Of a DNA stretch of 64,000 nucleotides, positions 37,001-45,822 are shown piece by piece. This DNA is from Alteromonas mediterranea DE. GTDB lineage: Bacteria; Pseudomonadota; Gammaproteobacteria; Enterobacterales; Alteromonadaceae. Within the stretch, counting starts at the first letter, position 1, and the number at the start of each line of letters is the position of its first letter. The notes under the pieces were generated by a model that was not told where the DNA came from, ran no database searches, and saw only the letters and a list, made by a program, of their open reading frames with translations. Where the stretch lies: NCBI RefSeq assembly GCF_000020585.3, contig NC_011138.3:662388-726387 (forward strand), given 5' to 3'. The position numbers were made by a program, and so were the translations under genes.

Positions 37001-37840
37001 CTTTCTGGTACTGGTCCGAAAGCCGGTGGTCCAAACTATCTGCCTCGTCTAATGATGGAACGCGCCACACCCAAGCCGTCTCATATCGATGATGTAGATG
37101 GTACCGATGCAGCGCTTATCGGGGATGAGAAAATTGCCGAGCGTGCCCACGTAATGATGGACAAGGCTAAAGCCGTTGAAATCCAATGGCGTCACACGCC
37201 TATCAACGATCGCATCTCAATGGTACGCCAATTATTGGCTAAAATTGCCAAGGTAGATATTGTCGATGACTTGGCCGACGACTTGAACCGCACGTTGGCA
37301 ACGGCTCGTCAGCAATTAACCAGCGTAGAGCGTAAATTGGCTAAAGCTCAGACTTTGCCTGGCCCAACGGGTGAATCCAACAAGCTTTACTTAGAGCCGC
37401 GCGGTATCCTGGTATGTTTCGCCGATAAAGAAGTAACGTTTGAATACTGGTTGCTGTCTATTGTCACTGCGCTTTCTACCGGTAACCCCGTAGTGTCAGT
37501 CGTCTCTGAAATCTTCTATGAAGAAGCTGTAGAAATTCAGAACAAGTTTGAGTCAACGGGTGCCCCGAAGGGATTATTCCAAGTCGCTCGTCTTGCGCAT
37601 TTAGATACGCTATTAATGGATGAAGACTTATCGGGTGTGGTTGTTGACTCAAGTACTGAGCGTACGGCGCGTATCACGGCTATGCTGTCGTCGCGCGAAG
37701 GGGCTATCTTGCCGGTTATTACCGCCGAGTATAACGATAACCTTATTCAGCGCTTGATGACTGAGAAAACCATCAGTATCGATACTACGGCATCCGGTGG
37801 CAACACCTCGTTGATGACCTTAGTAGAAGATGATGAATAA
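34043..37840 (+). CDS. putA: Bifunctional proline dehydrogenase / L-glutamate-5-semialdehyde dehydrogenase PutA
   Basis: 1265 residues, ATG with AAGGG upstream. Oxidises proline to glutamate: the FAD-dependent PRODH barrel (about 150-480) has GPKRSPGISVKLSAIHPR, RLVKGAYWDTEIKL and ATHNAYTASVI. The ALDH domain (about 560-1020) has the catalytic Glu in IAETGGQNCMM, the Cys in SAGQRCSALRVLF, and QPFGGRGLSGTGPKAGGP. A C-terminal ALDH-superfamily-like domain (about 1080-1265) is present, as in long type-B PutA. The first 60 residues do not look like the ribbon-helix-helix DNA-binding domain of E. coli PutA, so it is probably not an autorepressor. Peripheral to the inner membrane. Confidence 0.96.
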   Translation: MLINDTLHTTSPLRQRIRDYYRISESVAVDQILPIAEVNPRARSRAWERARKMVLQIRREQEGHGGVDALLNEYSLSTAEGVVLMCLAEALLRVPDRATQDELIRDKLSKGQWTPHLGNSDSLFVNASAWGLLFTGNMVNYADKRKKEQFGLLKQTIGRLGEPVIRRAMNIAMRVMGRQFVMGETIEDAVDRAKEKETKGYVYSYDMLGEGARTMRDADRYYDAYVKAIKVIGKAANGRGPKRSPGISVKLSAIHPRFEFSHRERAMVDIPPRLKALCMMAKEYDIGLTVDAEEADRLELSLDIIEAVFRDDDLNGWTGFGLAVQAYQKRAIHVIEHLRNLTLEVGRPLMVRLVKGAYWDTEIKLTQQAGLEEFPVFTRKSSTDVSYHACANRLLEYRDTIYPQFATHNAYTASVIVELAGDDKEGFEFQCLHGMGDTLYDQVVTEDKIQCRVYAPVGEHEDLLAYLVRRLLENGANSSFVNAIVDDEKPVESLLEDPVEKTQRLKVRYNKLIKTPRGLYAPERDNSRGLDLTDTNAVTALKHELERWQDYYKVTDEVPEGATPVLSPTDHTDIVGYHYYATPDDMRKALDDTDAGFEAWSKRDVSERAEILNRTADALERHMAELIAICMREAGKVAQDSIDEVREAVDFCRYYAVRAEELAEDQRLLPRGVVLCISPWNFPLAIFLGQVAAALVTGNTVVAKPAEQTSIVAQRAVDIMHSVGLPEDALKLIVSPGKEVGETLLPDERIKAVMFTGSTQTGTLISQVLAERGGEQVPLIAETGGQNCMMVDSTALPEQVVDDVIHSGFQSAGQRCSALRVLFVQDDIADELTEMLIGALKELTVGDPTQLATDVGPVIDEKALKSLTDHQDYMEGKGKLLYRSEMPKGFENGTFFAPTLYEIENIDVLEREVFGPVVHIVRFKSKELDNVLEQINGTGYGLTMGIHSRIEERANELAAKSRAGNVYINRNMIGAIVGVQPFGGRGLSGTGPKAGGPNYLPRLMMERATPKPSHIDDVDGTDAALIGDEKIAERAHVMMDKAKAVEIQWRHTPINDRISMVRQLLAKIAKVDIVDDLADDLNRTLATARQQLTSVERKLAKAQTLPGPTGESNKLYLEPRGILVCFADKEVTFEYWLLSIVTALSTGNPVVSVVSEIFYEEAVEIQNKFESTGAPKGLFQVARLAHLDTLLMDEDLSGVVVDSSTERTARITAMLSSREGAILPVITAEYNDNLIQRLMTEKTISIDTTASGGNTSLMTLVEDDE

Positions 37841-37871
37841 GCGATAATCCTTATCATGTAAATTCATAAAT

Positions 37872-37904
37872 AAAAAAGGGCCAGCGATTATGCTGGCCCT
37901 TTTC
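37872..37904 (+). terminator. Terminator of putA
   Basis: AAAAAAGGGCCAGC-GATTAT-GCTGGCCCTTTTCTTT: strong stem with T-rich tail. Confidence 0.92.
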
Positions 37905-38089
37905 TTTAGCCCACTTTACGTATTCTTTACGCCTACTTTTCCCACCTTAACCCCGTCTTAACCCTGCTTTTGGGACACTAGCTGCCAATAGTTAACTGAA
38001 ATCACACGTTCGGTGCATCATTCGCTCTTTTCATGTTTTAGTAAACAGAAGGTAGGGATGCGCCGTGCGTCAAGTTATAGGCACACCTA

Positions 38090-38361
38090 ATGCGCAACAC
38101 GCTTAACCGAGAGCGAAATTTTGTTAACCATGCTCGTCATGAATTAAGAACGCCTATTGCCGTCACTCGAAGCAGTTCAGCTTTGCTTCATCGGGTTATA
38201 GATAGTGAAAATAAAAAAGTGAATAACCTTGCCTCGCGTAGACCATGGCCGCTCTAACAGAGACCCTTTTGTGGCTGGGGCGCGATGAAAATGCCTCGTT
38301 GCCCGAATCGAGAGTGGATGTGACAGTAATTACTCAACACCCTATACAACAACGCCGATGA
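38090..38361 (+). pseudogene. Remnant of a sensor histidine kinase
   Basis: From ATG 38090 the frame reads MRNTLNRERNFVNHARHELR, then TPIAVTRSSSALL, up to a stop at 38257. This is the dimerisation/phospho-acceptor segment of a HisKA kinase with its H-box HELRTP. A second frame from 38245 reads MAALTETLLWLGRDENASLP, the next part of such kinases, with a frameshift between the two. The sensor domain before and the ATPase domain after are both missing. The 470-base interval 37905-38400 is otherwise without genes. Clear gene decay, followed by a hairpin at 38347-38379. Confidence 0.8.
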
Positions 38362-38379
38362 TTGTCATCGGCGTTGTTG
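38347..38379. terminator. Bidirectional hairpin between the kinase remnant and the SH3 protein gene
   Basis: CAACAACGCCGATGA-TTG-TCATCGGCGTTGTTG, a perfect 15-bp stem; followed by TGTTGTTTCTT on the + strand. It probably serves the gene at 38405 on the - strand as well. Confidence 0.7.
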
Positions 38380-38404
38380 TGTTGTTTCTTAAAAGCGTTA
38401 ACGC

Positions 38405-39007
38405 TTACATCCATTCACTGCTTCGGCGCTTGCGCTTTGGCAGATAGGTTAGCATTACGCCTAGCAAAATACCGATGCCAGCCACTATTCCGCCGCGGGT
38501 AAACCACATTACTAGCTCATCTTTATTCGCGCTTTCAACCTTCGCCGTTAAACGAATAATTTGCGAGGCTTGCTCGTCATTCGTCGTGGTAAGTTTCGAT
38601 ACTTGCTGACGTGCATCGTTTAGCTGCTGACGGAGCTTTGCGTTGTCAGACTGTAAGGTCTGCAGACTGCTCTGGCTCTCTGCCAGTTTCTCGCTGATGA
38701 TAGGAAGCTGCTCTGCTTGTGACATAGTATTCGACACAAATTTACTTTCTACCCAGCCTTTACGACCTTCCGGATCGGTAATTTGTGTGAACTCGGCATC
38801 GTTATCTCTAGCAAGTACCGTAATGGGGGTACCTGCTTCAATTGACCCTAAAATACGGTAATTACGGCCAGGCCCAGTATGCACGAAGATAAATAAGTCA
38901 TCTCGAATGTAATGTGAAGAAGACGCTTCTAAATCAGCGATATCTTGTAGCGAAAATGCTTGAAAAGAGCACGCAATAAGGGCTGCTGCTAACCACTTTC
39001 GAATCAT
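38405..39007 (-). CDS. ygiM: SH3-domain membrane protein, YgiM/TIGR04211 family
   Basis: 200 residues from ATG 39007-39005; the longer frame starts over the divergent gene without support. A signal peptide (MIRKWLAAALIACSFQAFS) is followed by a bacterial SH3 domain (about 28-92, YIRDDLFIFVHTGPGRNYRI, GRKGWVESKFVSN). A coiled coil (about 100-160, LPIISEKLAESQSSLQTLQS) and a C-terminal transmembrane helix (about 170-192, GGIVAGIGILLGVMLTYLP) with a basic end follow. The domain order equals E. coli YgiM. Divergent from ygiF, the same neighbour as in E. coli. Likely periplasmic and anchored in the inner membrane; function unknown. Confidence 0.88.
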   Translation of the reverse strand: MIRKWLAAALIACSFQAFSLQDIADLEASSSHYIRDDLFIFVHTGPGRNYRILGSIEAGTPITVLARDNDAEFTQITDPEGRKGWVESKFVSNTMSQAEQLPIISEKLAESQSSLQTLQSDNAKLRQQLNDARQQVSKLTTTNDEQASQIIRLTAKVESANKDELVMWFTRGGIVAGIGILLGVMLTYLPKRKRRSSEWM

Positions 39008-39179
39008 ATGAAGTCCAATTTTAGAATTTAAAACGTGAAGATGGTATTGGTTGACCGCGATAAAGGCAAGTTTGTTCCACTTTTGTCTAAATTTAGCACC
39101 TAAGAAAGGTGTTGTAGCATTGCGAAAACTAAGTGACAAAGGTAAGGTGTCAGCATCATCAGCTGTGCTTAGCGCAACC

Positions 39180-40685
39180 ATGTCAGAAATAGAATTAAAA
39201 TTTGTTACAGGTGACGACGCGCACCAAGCGTTTACGCAACGGGTCCTTCCTCTTTTTGAAAAACACCGTATCCAAGTTAACTCGCATCGCGAAATGCGCT
39301 TGGAAAACGACTATTACGATACCGAAAAGCTCGATTTTCAAAATCAAAAAATGGGCTTTAGAGTACGTGGGAATAATGGTGAGTACGAACAAACCCTAAA
39401 AACGAACGGCGTGGTTAGCGGCGGCCTGCACAAACGTATGGAATATAATGTCAGCCTTGAAAAATCACAGCCTGACCTTGCCCTGTTTGATGAAAGCGTA
39501 TGGCCACAAGGCTGGGATGTATCGGCTAAAAACGCAAGTCTCTCAAAGCAGTTTAGCACCCACTTTACGCGCAATGCTTATGTAGTTGCACTTGATGACA
39601 GTGAGGTTGAAATCGTGCTGGATTGCGGCAAAGCCAGCACTGAAAAAGCCAGCTCACCTATAAATGAAATTGAACTTGAGCTAATGTCGGGTGATATTAA
39701 TACCCTGTTTACTCTAGCGGTATTGATAAATGACAACATGCCGGTAAGGCTGAGCGATGTGTCGAAAGCGGCCCAGGGTTATCAACTGCTGCATGGCTTT
39801 AATGCGAAAATTCGTCACTTACCTGATTTTCTCGCGCTAGAAGATACCACCACAACAGAAGAAGCATTTAGCCGAGCGGTGCAAACTGCGCTTGCGCATT
39901 GGCAGCATCACGAGCACGTATTCTGTGAAAGCGGGTCGATAAAAATGCTCGCGGAAGTCGCCAAAAGTGTACGTCTGTTGCTGCAAAGCGTTTCACTGTA
40001 TCTTCCTGTCCTTCAATGCCCCGAATTATTGGCGCTGCACAAAAAACTCGTCGCTCATGCGCAGAAATGGGGATGGCAGGACGACCTTCAAAGCCTGCGT
40101 TACTTGCTGTCTAAAAAGAGCATGTTTAGTAAAACACTAAGTAAGCACCCCGCGGTGGTAAGTTATCTACAAGGCAGACAAACGGGGCTTATGCAGGCCC
40201 ACGAACCTGAAAAGCTGTTTTTTGATAACGATGCTACCGACATTAAGTTGCATGCAATTAGCCTTATTCAAAACAAACCTTGGCAGAAAGAAGCGACAGG
40301 CTATGACCACCCCGTGCTCGACCACGCTAAAGGTTGGCTTTCACAAGGTTGGCAGACAGTACAGCAGAGCATGCCGTTAAGTAAAACCATGGGGCCAGTG
40401 AATTATAGTGCGGTGGAAATCATGTTGCGCCAAACCTTGTGGAGCGGCTTCTTACTTGGTGACTTGTTTGTTGAAGAACGCGGCAATTTCCGCGCGCCCT
40501 GGCTCGATTTGCTAACCGGCATTGATGAGCTTAACGCACTTTTAATGCTTAAGCAGTCGATAGATGATGCCGAGGTAGACTCCCATGACGAGGTTCGTAA
40601 ATGGACCGCAGAAAAGCTCAGCACGCTAATACGTATTATGGAACGTACACGCACCGTCGCTATGCAACGTGATGTTTACTGGTAG
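39180..40685 (+). CDS. ygiF: CYTH-CHAD protein, inorganic triphosphatase YgiF-like
   Basis: 501 residues from ATG 39180, where the CYTH signature begins (MSEIELKFV, the ExExK motif). The CYTH tunnel domain (about 1-200) has further charged residues in LENDYYDTEKLDF, GFRVRGNNGEYEQTLKT and NEIELELMSGD. Family members hydrolyse inorganic triphosphate with Mg. The C-terminal part (about 215-500) is a helical CHAD domain, which binds polyphosphate. The CHAD histidines are only loosely conserved (HWQHHEHVF). Cytosolic. No good ribosome-binding site is visible; homology decides the start. Confidence 0.88.
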   Translation: MSEIELKFVTGDDAHQAFTQRVLPLFEKHRIQVNSHREMRLENDYYDTEKLDFQNQKMGFRVRGNNGEYEQTLKTNGVVSGGLHKRMEYNVSLEKSQPDLALFDESVWPQGWDVSAKNASLSKQFSTHFTRNAYVVALDDSEVEIVLDCGKASTEKASSPINEIELELMSGDINTLFTLAVLINDNMPVRLSDVSKAAQGYQLLHGFNAKIRHLPDFLALEDTTTTEEAFSRAVQTALAHWQHHEHVFCESGSIKMLAEVAKSVRLLLQSVSLYLPVLQCPELLALHKKLVAHAQKWGWQDDLQSLRYLLSKKSMFSKTLSKHPAVVSYLQGRQTGLMQAHEPEKLFFDNDATDIKLHAISLIQNKPWQKEATGYDHPVLDHAKGWLSQGWQTVQQSMPLSKTMGPVNYSAVEIMLRQTLWSGFLLGDLFVEERGNFRAPWLDLLTGIDELNALLMLKQSIDDAEVDSHDEVRKWTAEKLSTLIRIMERTRTVAMQRDVYW

Positions 40686-40745
40686 TCAATTTTTACCAGG
40701 TGAGGGCTGTGTTAGTACGTTGTTTCTCAAGGATGGAGGGCGCTG

Positions 40746-41828
40746 ATGACCTCAGCTATCTTTAGTTATTGTCTTTACGCACTATTGGGTGTGTATGCCG
40801 TAGGGGTTGTGCGTCTGTTCGTACAAAAAGTTAATTTAAGCAGTACGCGTTGGCTTATTGGCGCTTTTGTGTGCTGGCCACTTTTCATGTTAGACGAATG
40901 GCTCCGTCTCGCTCATGCTACTGATCTAGCGGTTATTTACGGGCTGTCAGACGTTTTTGCTGTTTTAGCCATTACCTGCTGTTACCGTGCGATAAAGCCA
41001 ATGTTACTGGCCTACCCAACGGCAAGAAAACGTCTGTGGTGGCCTGTTGTGGTCACTGCACTTTTTCAATGCACCGTATTGCTGATCCCCGTAGAGGATA
41101 AACAGCGGTGGCTGTTGTCGTCACCGCACGGCGAGCCCTTGGTTTTGTGGCCAGCGTATATCGCCTCACTGCTTACAGGGTTTAGCGTACTGCTAATTGG
41201 TATTCTTATTACCGAACATATTCAAATGTATCACAGGCACCTTCCTGAGCAGGCAGTAGATATTAAAAATTTAAAAATGCCAAAGCTAGCTGGGGTGATG
41301 GGCAGCTTGGTCGGTGTCGCGTTTATGAGTATTTTACTAGTAACGGCGGCGACCTTTGGTTTTTTTCCCGTTCCGTTTTGGGAAAGCTTTCATCACCTAA
41401 TGTTAGGTACTGCAATATTAATCGTGTTGTTTTCATTAACCTTTATTCGCCGTACGTCGCCATCCCCCCTTGATTACGAACGCTTAGATGAAGGCAAAGC
41501 GACGCCCTATGAAATTAGCAGTATTATTTCAAAAGCCGAGCGCTATACGTTGGAATCGAAAGCGTATAAAACCCGCTTTCTTACGCTGAGCGCGTTTTGC
41601 AAAGGGGCTGATATCGACCCTACGTCGTTAGCCCTGGCTCTACAGCTTTCAGAGAGAAAGAACTTTAGGCGGTTTATTTTTCATTATCGTCTTGAGTATG
41701 CGAAAAATGTGCTGCTGCGCAGTGATGCTAAACTTGAAGCGGTGGCAAAACGTATAGGTGTGAATTCAGAAAAGTTCTTAAGCGAATATCTGGTCAAGCA
41801 CTTACACACTCCCTCTCAAAAGAAGTAG
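40746..41828 (+). CDS. Membrane-bound AraC-type transcription regulator
   Basis: 360 residues, ATG with GGAGG upstream. The first 240 residues contain about six to seven transmembrane helices (for example YCLYALLGVYAVGVVRLFV, VVVTALFQCTVLLIPV, ILIVLFSLTFI). The C-terminal 100 residues are an AraC-like helix-turn-helix region: TRFLTLSAFCKGADIDPTSLALALQL, ERKNFRRFIFHYRLEYAKNVLLR (in parts) and AVAKRIGVNSEKFLSEY. It therefore seems to be a one-component regulator with a membrane sensor. Target genes and signal are unknown. It is monocistronic between ygiF and mutH. Confidence 0.82.
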   Translation: MTSAIFSYCLYALLGVYAVGVVRLFVQKVNLSSTRWLIGAFVCWPLFMLDEWLRLAHATDLAVIYGLSDVFAVLAITCCYRAIKPMLLAYPTARKRLWWPVVVTALFQCTVLLIPVEDKQRWLLSSPHGEPLVLWPAYIASLLTGFSVLLIGILITEHIQMYHRHLPEQAVDIKNLKMPKLAGVMGSLVGVAFMSILLVTAATFGFFPVPFWESFHHLMLGTAILIVLFSLTFIRRTSPSPLDYERLDEGKATPYEISSIISKAERYTLESKAYKTRFLTLSAFCKGADIDPTSLALALQLSERKNFRRFIFHYRLEYAKNVLLRSDAKLEAVAKRIGVNSEKFLSEYLVKHLHTPSQKK

Positions 41829-41920
41829 AGCGACAACCGTGTTGAGTGCACCAACAGGTTTATCCTCCAATAGATGGCATTAGTTGCTGCATGCTTTGCT
41901 TAGTCGCTACGCGGGCTTTT

Positions 41921-42598
41921 TTATCCGCCAAAGGCATTCATTAAAATCTGTTGCGTAAAGGTTTTACGCAAATAGAACCCTCGCGGCCGGGTTTTAATGC
42001 GCTGCCCTTCTGGCCCTAATGCATCGGTCAGCACTTTTCCGTTAGCCGCTTTCGGACGTATGTGGAGAGCTTCACCTTGCCGGGAAGTGATTGACTCGAC
42101 TTGCCCGGTTGCAATGTACTCAACCAGTTCCTCCCAGTCATGCCTGAGTAGGGCGTCTTCGTGTTCATTAGGGCGCCAATAAAAACCCGTCGCCACACGC
42201 CGCTCGGCAAGAGGGATAGCTCTGTCACCTTCAATGGGCAACCACAGCACCTGCTGAAGCTTATTGCGAACGTTTGAGGTTTCCCATGTGATACCTGGCG
42301 ACATTAAAAGGGGCGCAAAGCATACATAGGTGGTTTCTAAGGGTGAGAAGTTAGCGTCGATAGGAATAGTTTTAAGCTCGATACCGAGCTCTGGAAAATC
42401 CTGCTGTGGCTTTGAACCTGCGCTAGCCCCTAACCACTTCTCAATTAGCATGCCTGGCCACCCTTTGTGGCGCTGCAGGTTTGCCGGTATAGCAACATGG
42501 GCCATTTCAGCTAATTCTCCAAGCGTCAGCCCGGCAATCGCGTGACAACGCTTTAAAAGACTATCTGGCGAAGAGGGGGGAGAGGCTGGTGGTTGCAT
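41921..42598 (-). CDS. mutH: DNA mismatch repair endonuclease MutH
   Basis: 225 residues from ATG 42598-42596; upstream codons of the frame overlap rppH and lack support. It nicks the unmethylated strand at hemimethylated GATC sites when activated by MutS-MutL. The catalytic Asp-Glu-Lys set lies in PELGIELKTIPI with an Asp just before (QQDFPELG), and Glu is in GWPGMLIEKWLGA. Its presence implies Dam methylation in this organism, which matters for the GATC cluster at 20649-20709. Divergent from rppH. Confidence 0.95.
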   Translation of the reverse strand: MQPPASPPSSPDSLLKRCHAIAGLTLGELAEMAHVAIPANLQRHKGWPGMLIEKWLGASAGSKPQQDFPELGIELKTIPIDANFSPLETTYVCFAPLLMSPGITWETSNVRNKLQQVLWLPIEGDRAIPLAERRVATGFYWRPNEHEDALLRHDWEELVEYIATGQVESITSRQGEALHIRPKAANGKVLTDALGPEGQRIKTRPRGFYLRKTFTQQILMNAFGG

Positions 42599-42711
42599 AA
42601 ATGACGTTAATTTCCTGTTTGAAAAGCAAGAGCGAACATTAAGACTATGATTGGAGCATAGTTTGTGGAAGAATGAAAACATATAACAGTATAGTGTGCC
42701 CGGGAGTCTAT

Positions 42712-43254
42712 GTGATAGATGCCGATGGATTCCGTGCGAATGTGGGCATAGTGATTTGCAACAAAATGGGTCAAGTATTTTGGGCAAGACGTTATGGTCA
42801 ACATTCATGGCAGTTCCCTCAAGGCGGAATTGATGAAGGGGAATCTGCTGAACAAGCTATGTACCGGGAGCTTCACGAAGAAGTAGGGCTGACACCGAAA
42901 GATGTCACCATTTTAAGTGTTACCCGTAACTGGCTTAGATATAAGCTGCCAAAGCGATTAATTCGACAAGGTAGTAACCCTGTTTGTATAGGGCAAAAAC
43001 AAAAATGGTTCTTGTTGCAGCTAGATTGCAACGAGCGCGATGTTAATGTGCTTAAAACAGGTCATCCTGAATTTGATGACTGGAGGTGGGTAAGTTACTG
43101 GTATCCTATTAGGAACGTTGTATCGTTTAAGCGGGATGTTTACAGGCGGGTAATGAAGGAATTTTCACCTGTTGTTATGTCTGCCCAGCAGCGCCCTTTG
43201 CAGCGTCAAAACGCAGCGCCACATAAGCGTGGAAAAAAGCGCAGGCGTGGCTAA
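42712..43254 (+). CDS. rppH: RNA pyrophosphohydrolase RppH (Nudix)
   Basis: 180 residues from the GTG at 42712: GGGAG lies 5 nt upstream and homologues begin M-I-D-x-D-G; an ATG at 42673 would add 13 residues outside the fold. Removes pyrophosphate from the 5' end of mRNA and so starts RNase E decay. The start [20 protein letters not shown] is followed by the Nudix box [23 protein letters not shown] (in parts). The C-terminus is basic ([12 protein letters not shown]). The mutH-rppH-ptsP order is as in other gammaproteobacteria. Confidence 0.96.
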   Translation: MIDADGFRANVGIVICNKMGQVFWARRYGQHSWQFPQGGIDEGESAEQAMYRELHEEVGLTPKDVTILSVTRNWLRYKLPKRLIRQGSNPVCIGQKQKWFLLQLDCNERDVNVLKTGHPEFDDWRWVSYWYPIRNVVSFKRDVYRRVMKEFSPVVMSAQQRPLQRQNAAPHKRGKKRRRG

Positions 43255-43293
43255 CGGCGCAACGCCAAGGCTGAAGATGTATCGCGTGAAACA

Positions 43294-43440
43294 GCCCTGA
43301 GCGAGTATGCAGCCCTGAGCGAGTATGCAGCCCTGAGCGAGTCGCGAGCAAAAAGCCCTGAGCGAGTATTCAGCCCTGAGCGAAAAAAAAGGCGATGAGC
43401 GAAAAAAAAGGCCCTGAGCGAAAGAGTAGGGCATGAGCGA
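43294..43440 (+). repeat. Short tandem repeats GCCCTGAGCGA between rppH and ptsP
   Basis: Copies of the 11-mer GCCCTGAGCGA start at 43294, 43312, 43330, 43355, 43373 and 43411, with variants GCGATGAGCGA (43392) and GGCATGAGCGA (43430). The first three are spaced exactly 18 bp (unit GAGTATGCA between). Later units are separated by A-runs (GAAAAAAAAGG). The stretch encodes no long protein on either strand. It fills most of the 244 bp between rppH and ptsP. Confidence 0.85.
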
Positions 43441-43498
43441 AAAGCGATGTATGAAAAAGTAAGCGGCGAGCGAACTTCGAGTAGATAAGGAAGAATCG

Positions 43499-45817
43499 GT
43501 GAGTCCTCAAAGTCAACAAGGCGCAATGTTAACAACGTTAAAACGTATCGTGCAGGAAATGAATCAAATTCCTGCTCTCGATACCGCATTGTTTAGGCTG
43601 GCCTCTCGTGTAAAGCACACCCTTAACGTAGACTCTTGTTCCATATATCTTGCCGATTATGAAGCGCAAGAATTCATACTTAAAGCCACTGACGGCCTTC
43701 ATCCAGATGCCGTTGAGCAAGTACGCATAGGTTTTTCAGAGGGGCTTATTGGTCTTGTAGGGCAAAGAGAAGAGCCGCTTAACATCGTTAATGCCCATAG
43801 CCACCCTCGATTCAAACATTACCCCGAAGTAAAAGAAGAAAAATACAACGCCTTTTTAGGTACACCGATTATCAATCAAAGGCGAGTGTTGGGGGTGATC
43901 ACACTTCAGCAAGCAGAAATGCGACGCTTCAGTGAAGATGAAGAGGCGTTTCTCGTTACCCTTGCAGCGCAATTAGCCTTAGAAATCACCAATGCCGATA
44001 TTCGCGGTGCGTTAACGCTCTCAAACTCCCCAGATAACATTGCGCAACAGAAGCACGTGCACGGTATCGCGGGCTCACCGGGGTTAGCAATTGGTAAAGG
44101 GGTGTCGCCCGATAAGTCCATTAACCTCAAAAACTGGGTAGTAAAGCGCTCCAAATCCCCGCAAGATCAGATCAAGCTTTACCGCAAAGGGGTCGAAGTG
44201 ACGCGGGGCCATGTCGATACATTGTCCAACCGCCTCGATGACGCTATTCCCGATGACGTAAAGTCTATCTTCCAGCTTTATCATCACTTACTTGATGCAA
44301 ATAGCTTAGGCCGGGAAGTTGAAGAAAAGATTCGACAGGGGTGGGATGCGGCGTCGTCACTGAAAATGGTGGTAGAAAGTTACGCTGCCCGCTTTCGGGC
44401 CATGGACGACCCTTACATGCAGGAGCGTGCCATTGATATCGTTGACCTGTCAGACCGCATTCTTGCAAATATTTTATACGAGGCTAACGGCCAAAAAGTT
44501 ACCGAAAAGGTAATTACAGAAGCCAGCATTTTAGTGGCTGACGAAGTTTCGGCGCCCATGCTTGCTGAGTTTCCGAAAGATAAGCTCAAGGGTATTATTT
44601 CCATTCGCGGTTCGAACAACTCCCACGCCGCCATTTTAGCAAGAGCGATGGGCGTGCCTGCTGTTATGGGCTGTCAGAACGTCACCCCAGCATTGCTTGA
44701 AGATAAAGAGATATTGCTTGATGGCTATTCCGGTGAAGTTATCGTTTCGCCCGAGCGCAACATTAAGTCTGAGTTTATTCAGCTGATTGAAGAAGAATCG
44801 GCCATTGCAGAGAAGATTGATGCAGAAGCCGATAAACCTTGCGAGAGCGTGGACGGCTGCAGAATGTCGCTTTACATAAATGCGGGCCTTTCTGCTGAAG
44901 TTGAACTCAATGCAGAGCAAATCGGCGCAGGGGTCGGCCTGTATCGTACCGAAATTCCCTTTATGCTTCGCGAGCGTTTTCCTTCAGAGCAAGAGCAGGT
45001 GAAACTCTACCGCCAAGTACTTGAGGCCGCGCCTGAGTTACCTATCACTATGCGTACTCTCGATGTGGGAGGGGATAAACCTTTACCGTACTTCCCGATT
45101 AATGAAGAGAACCCGTTTTTGGGGTGGCGAGGTATTCGTCTTACACTTGATCATCCTGAAATCTTCTTAGTTCAAGTGCGCGCAATGCTGCGCGCAAGTG
45201 TAGGGCTTAGCAACTTGCAAATCATGCTACCCATGATTTCTACGGTGTCTGAGGTACAAGAATCAAAGCGATTAATTAATCAGGCGTTTTACGAAATTTC
45301 TGATGAGATTGCGGAGTCGGGACAAACGCTAAATAAGCCTAAACTCGGTATTATGCTTGAAGTGCCTTCAGTGCTTTATCAATTGCCACAATTGGCAAAA
45401 CACGTCGACTTTTTCTCAGTGGGTAGCAACGATTTAACGCAGTACTTATTAGCGGTAGATAGAAACAATACACGGGTTGCCGATCTGTACAACAGCTATC
45501 ATCCTGCGGTATTGGGGGCGCTATACGATGTGGTGCAAAAAGCCAATCAAAATCAGGTCCCTGTTACTATCTGTGGTGAGATTGCCGGTGAACCTGCTGG
45601 CGCATTGCTACTAATGGGGATGGGCTATCGTCGCCTTAGTATGAACGGGTTTAACTTAAGAAAAATAAACTGGCTTATCAGAAAAGTAACGCTGGATGAA
45701 TGTAAGCAGCTACTTTCGCTGGCGCTGACGTCTGTCAGCCATGAAGAAGTCTTTGTGCACTTAAACCAGTATCTTGAAACCAAGGGCCTAGGAGGCCTTA
45801 TCCGAGCAGGTGCTTAG
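43499..45817 (+). CDS. ptsP: Phosphoenolpyruvate-protein phosphotransferase PtsP (EI-Ntr)
   Basis: 772 residues from GTG 43499 (AAGGAA 6 nt upstream). The ATG at 43526 matches the start of known PtsP proteins (MLTTLKRIV) and is a strong alternative. The N-terminal GAF domain (about 20-165) is followed by EI: phospho-acceptor His in IRGSNNSHAAILARAMGVPAV, PEP-binding GVGLYRTEIPFMLR, TLDVGGDKPLPYF, FFSVGSNDLTQYLLAVDRNN and the Cys in TICGEIAG. First protein of the nitrogen phosphotransferase system, feeding NPr and EIIA-Ntr, sensitive to glutamine through GAF. Cytosolic. Confidence 0.96.
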   Translation: MSPQSQQGAMLTTLKRIVQEMNQIPALDTALFRLASRVKHTLNVDSCSIYLADYEAQEFILKATDGLHPDAVEQVRIGFSEGLIGLVGQREEPLNIVNAHSHPRFKHYPEVKEEKYNAFLGTPIINQRRVLGVITLQQAEMRRFSEDEEAFLVTLAAQLALEITNADIRGALTLSNSPDNIAQQKHVHGIAGSPGLAIGKGVSPDKSINLKNWVVKRSKSPQDQIKLYRKGVEVTRGHVDTLSNRLDDAIPDDVKSIFQLYHHLLDANSLGREVEEKIRQGWDAASSLKMVVESYAARFRAMDDPYMQERAIDIVDLSDRILANILYEANGQKVTEKVITEASILVADEVSAPMLAEFPKDKLKGIISIRGSNNSHAAILARAMGVPAVMGCQNVTPALLEDKEILLDGYSGEVIVSPERNIKSEFIQLIEEESAIAEKIDAEADKPCESVDGCRMSLYINAGLSAEVELNAEQIGAGVGLYRTEIPFMLRERFPSEQEQVKLYRQVLEAAPELPITMRTLDVGGDKPLPYFPINEENPFLGWRGIRLTLDHPEIFLVQVRAMLRASVGLSNLQIMLPMISTVSEVQESKRLINQAFYEISDEIAESGQTLNKPKLGIMLEVPSVLYQLPQLAKHVDFFSVGSNDLTQYLLAVDRNNTRVADLYNSYHPAVLGALYDVVQKANQNQVPVTICGEIAGEPAGALLLMGMGYRRLSMNGFNLRKINWLIRKVTLDECKQLLSLALTSVSHEEVFVHLNQYLETKGLGGLIRAGA

Positions 45818-45822
45818 GACAT

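Noticed and set aside
43251..43589. Repeat-encoded protein with SLRAAY units on the - strand.
   Set aside because: The frame overlaps the start of ptsP and has no ribosome-binding site; the repeats are better described as DNA repeats.
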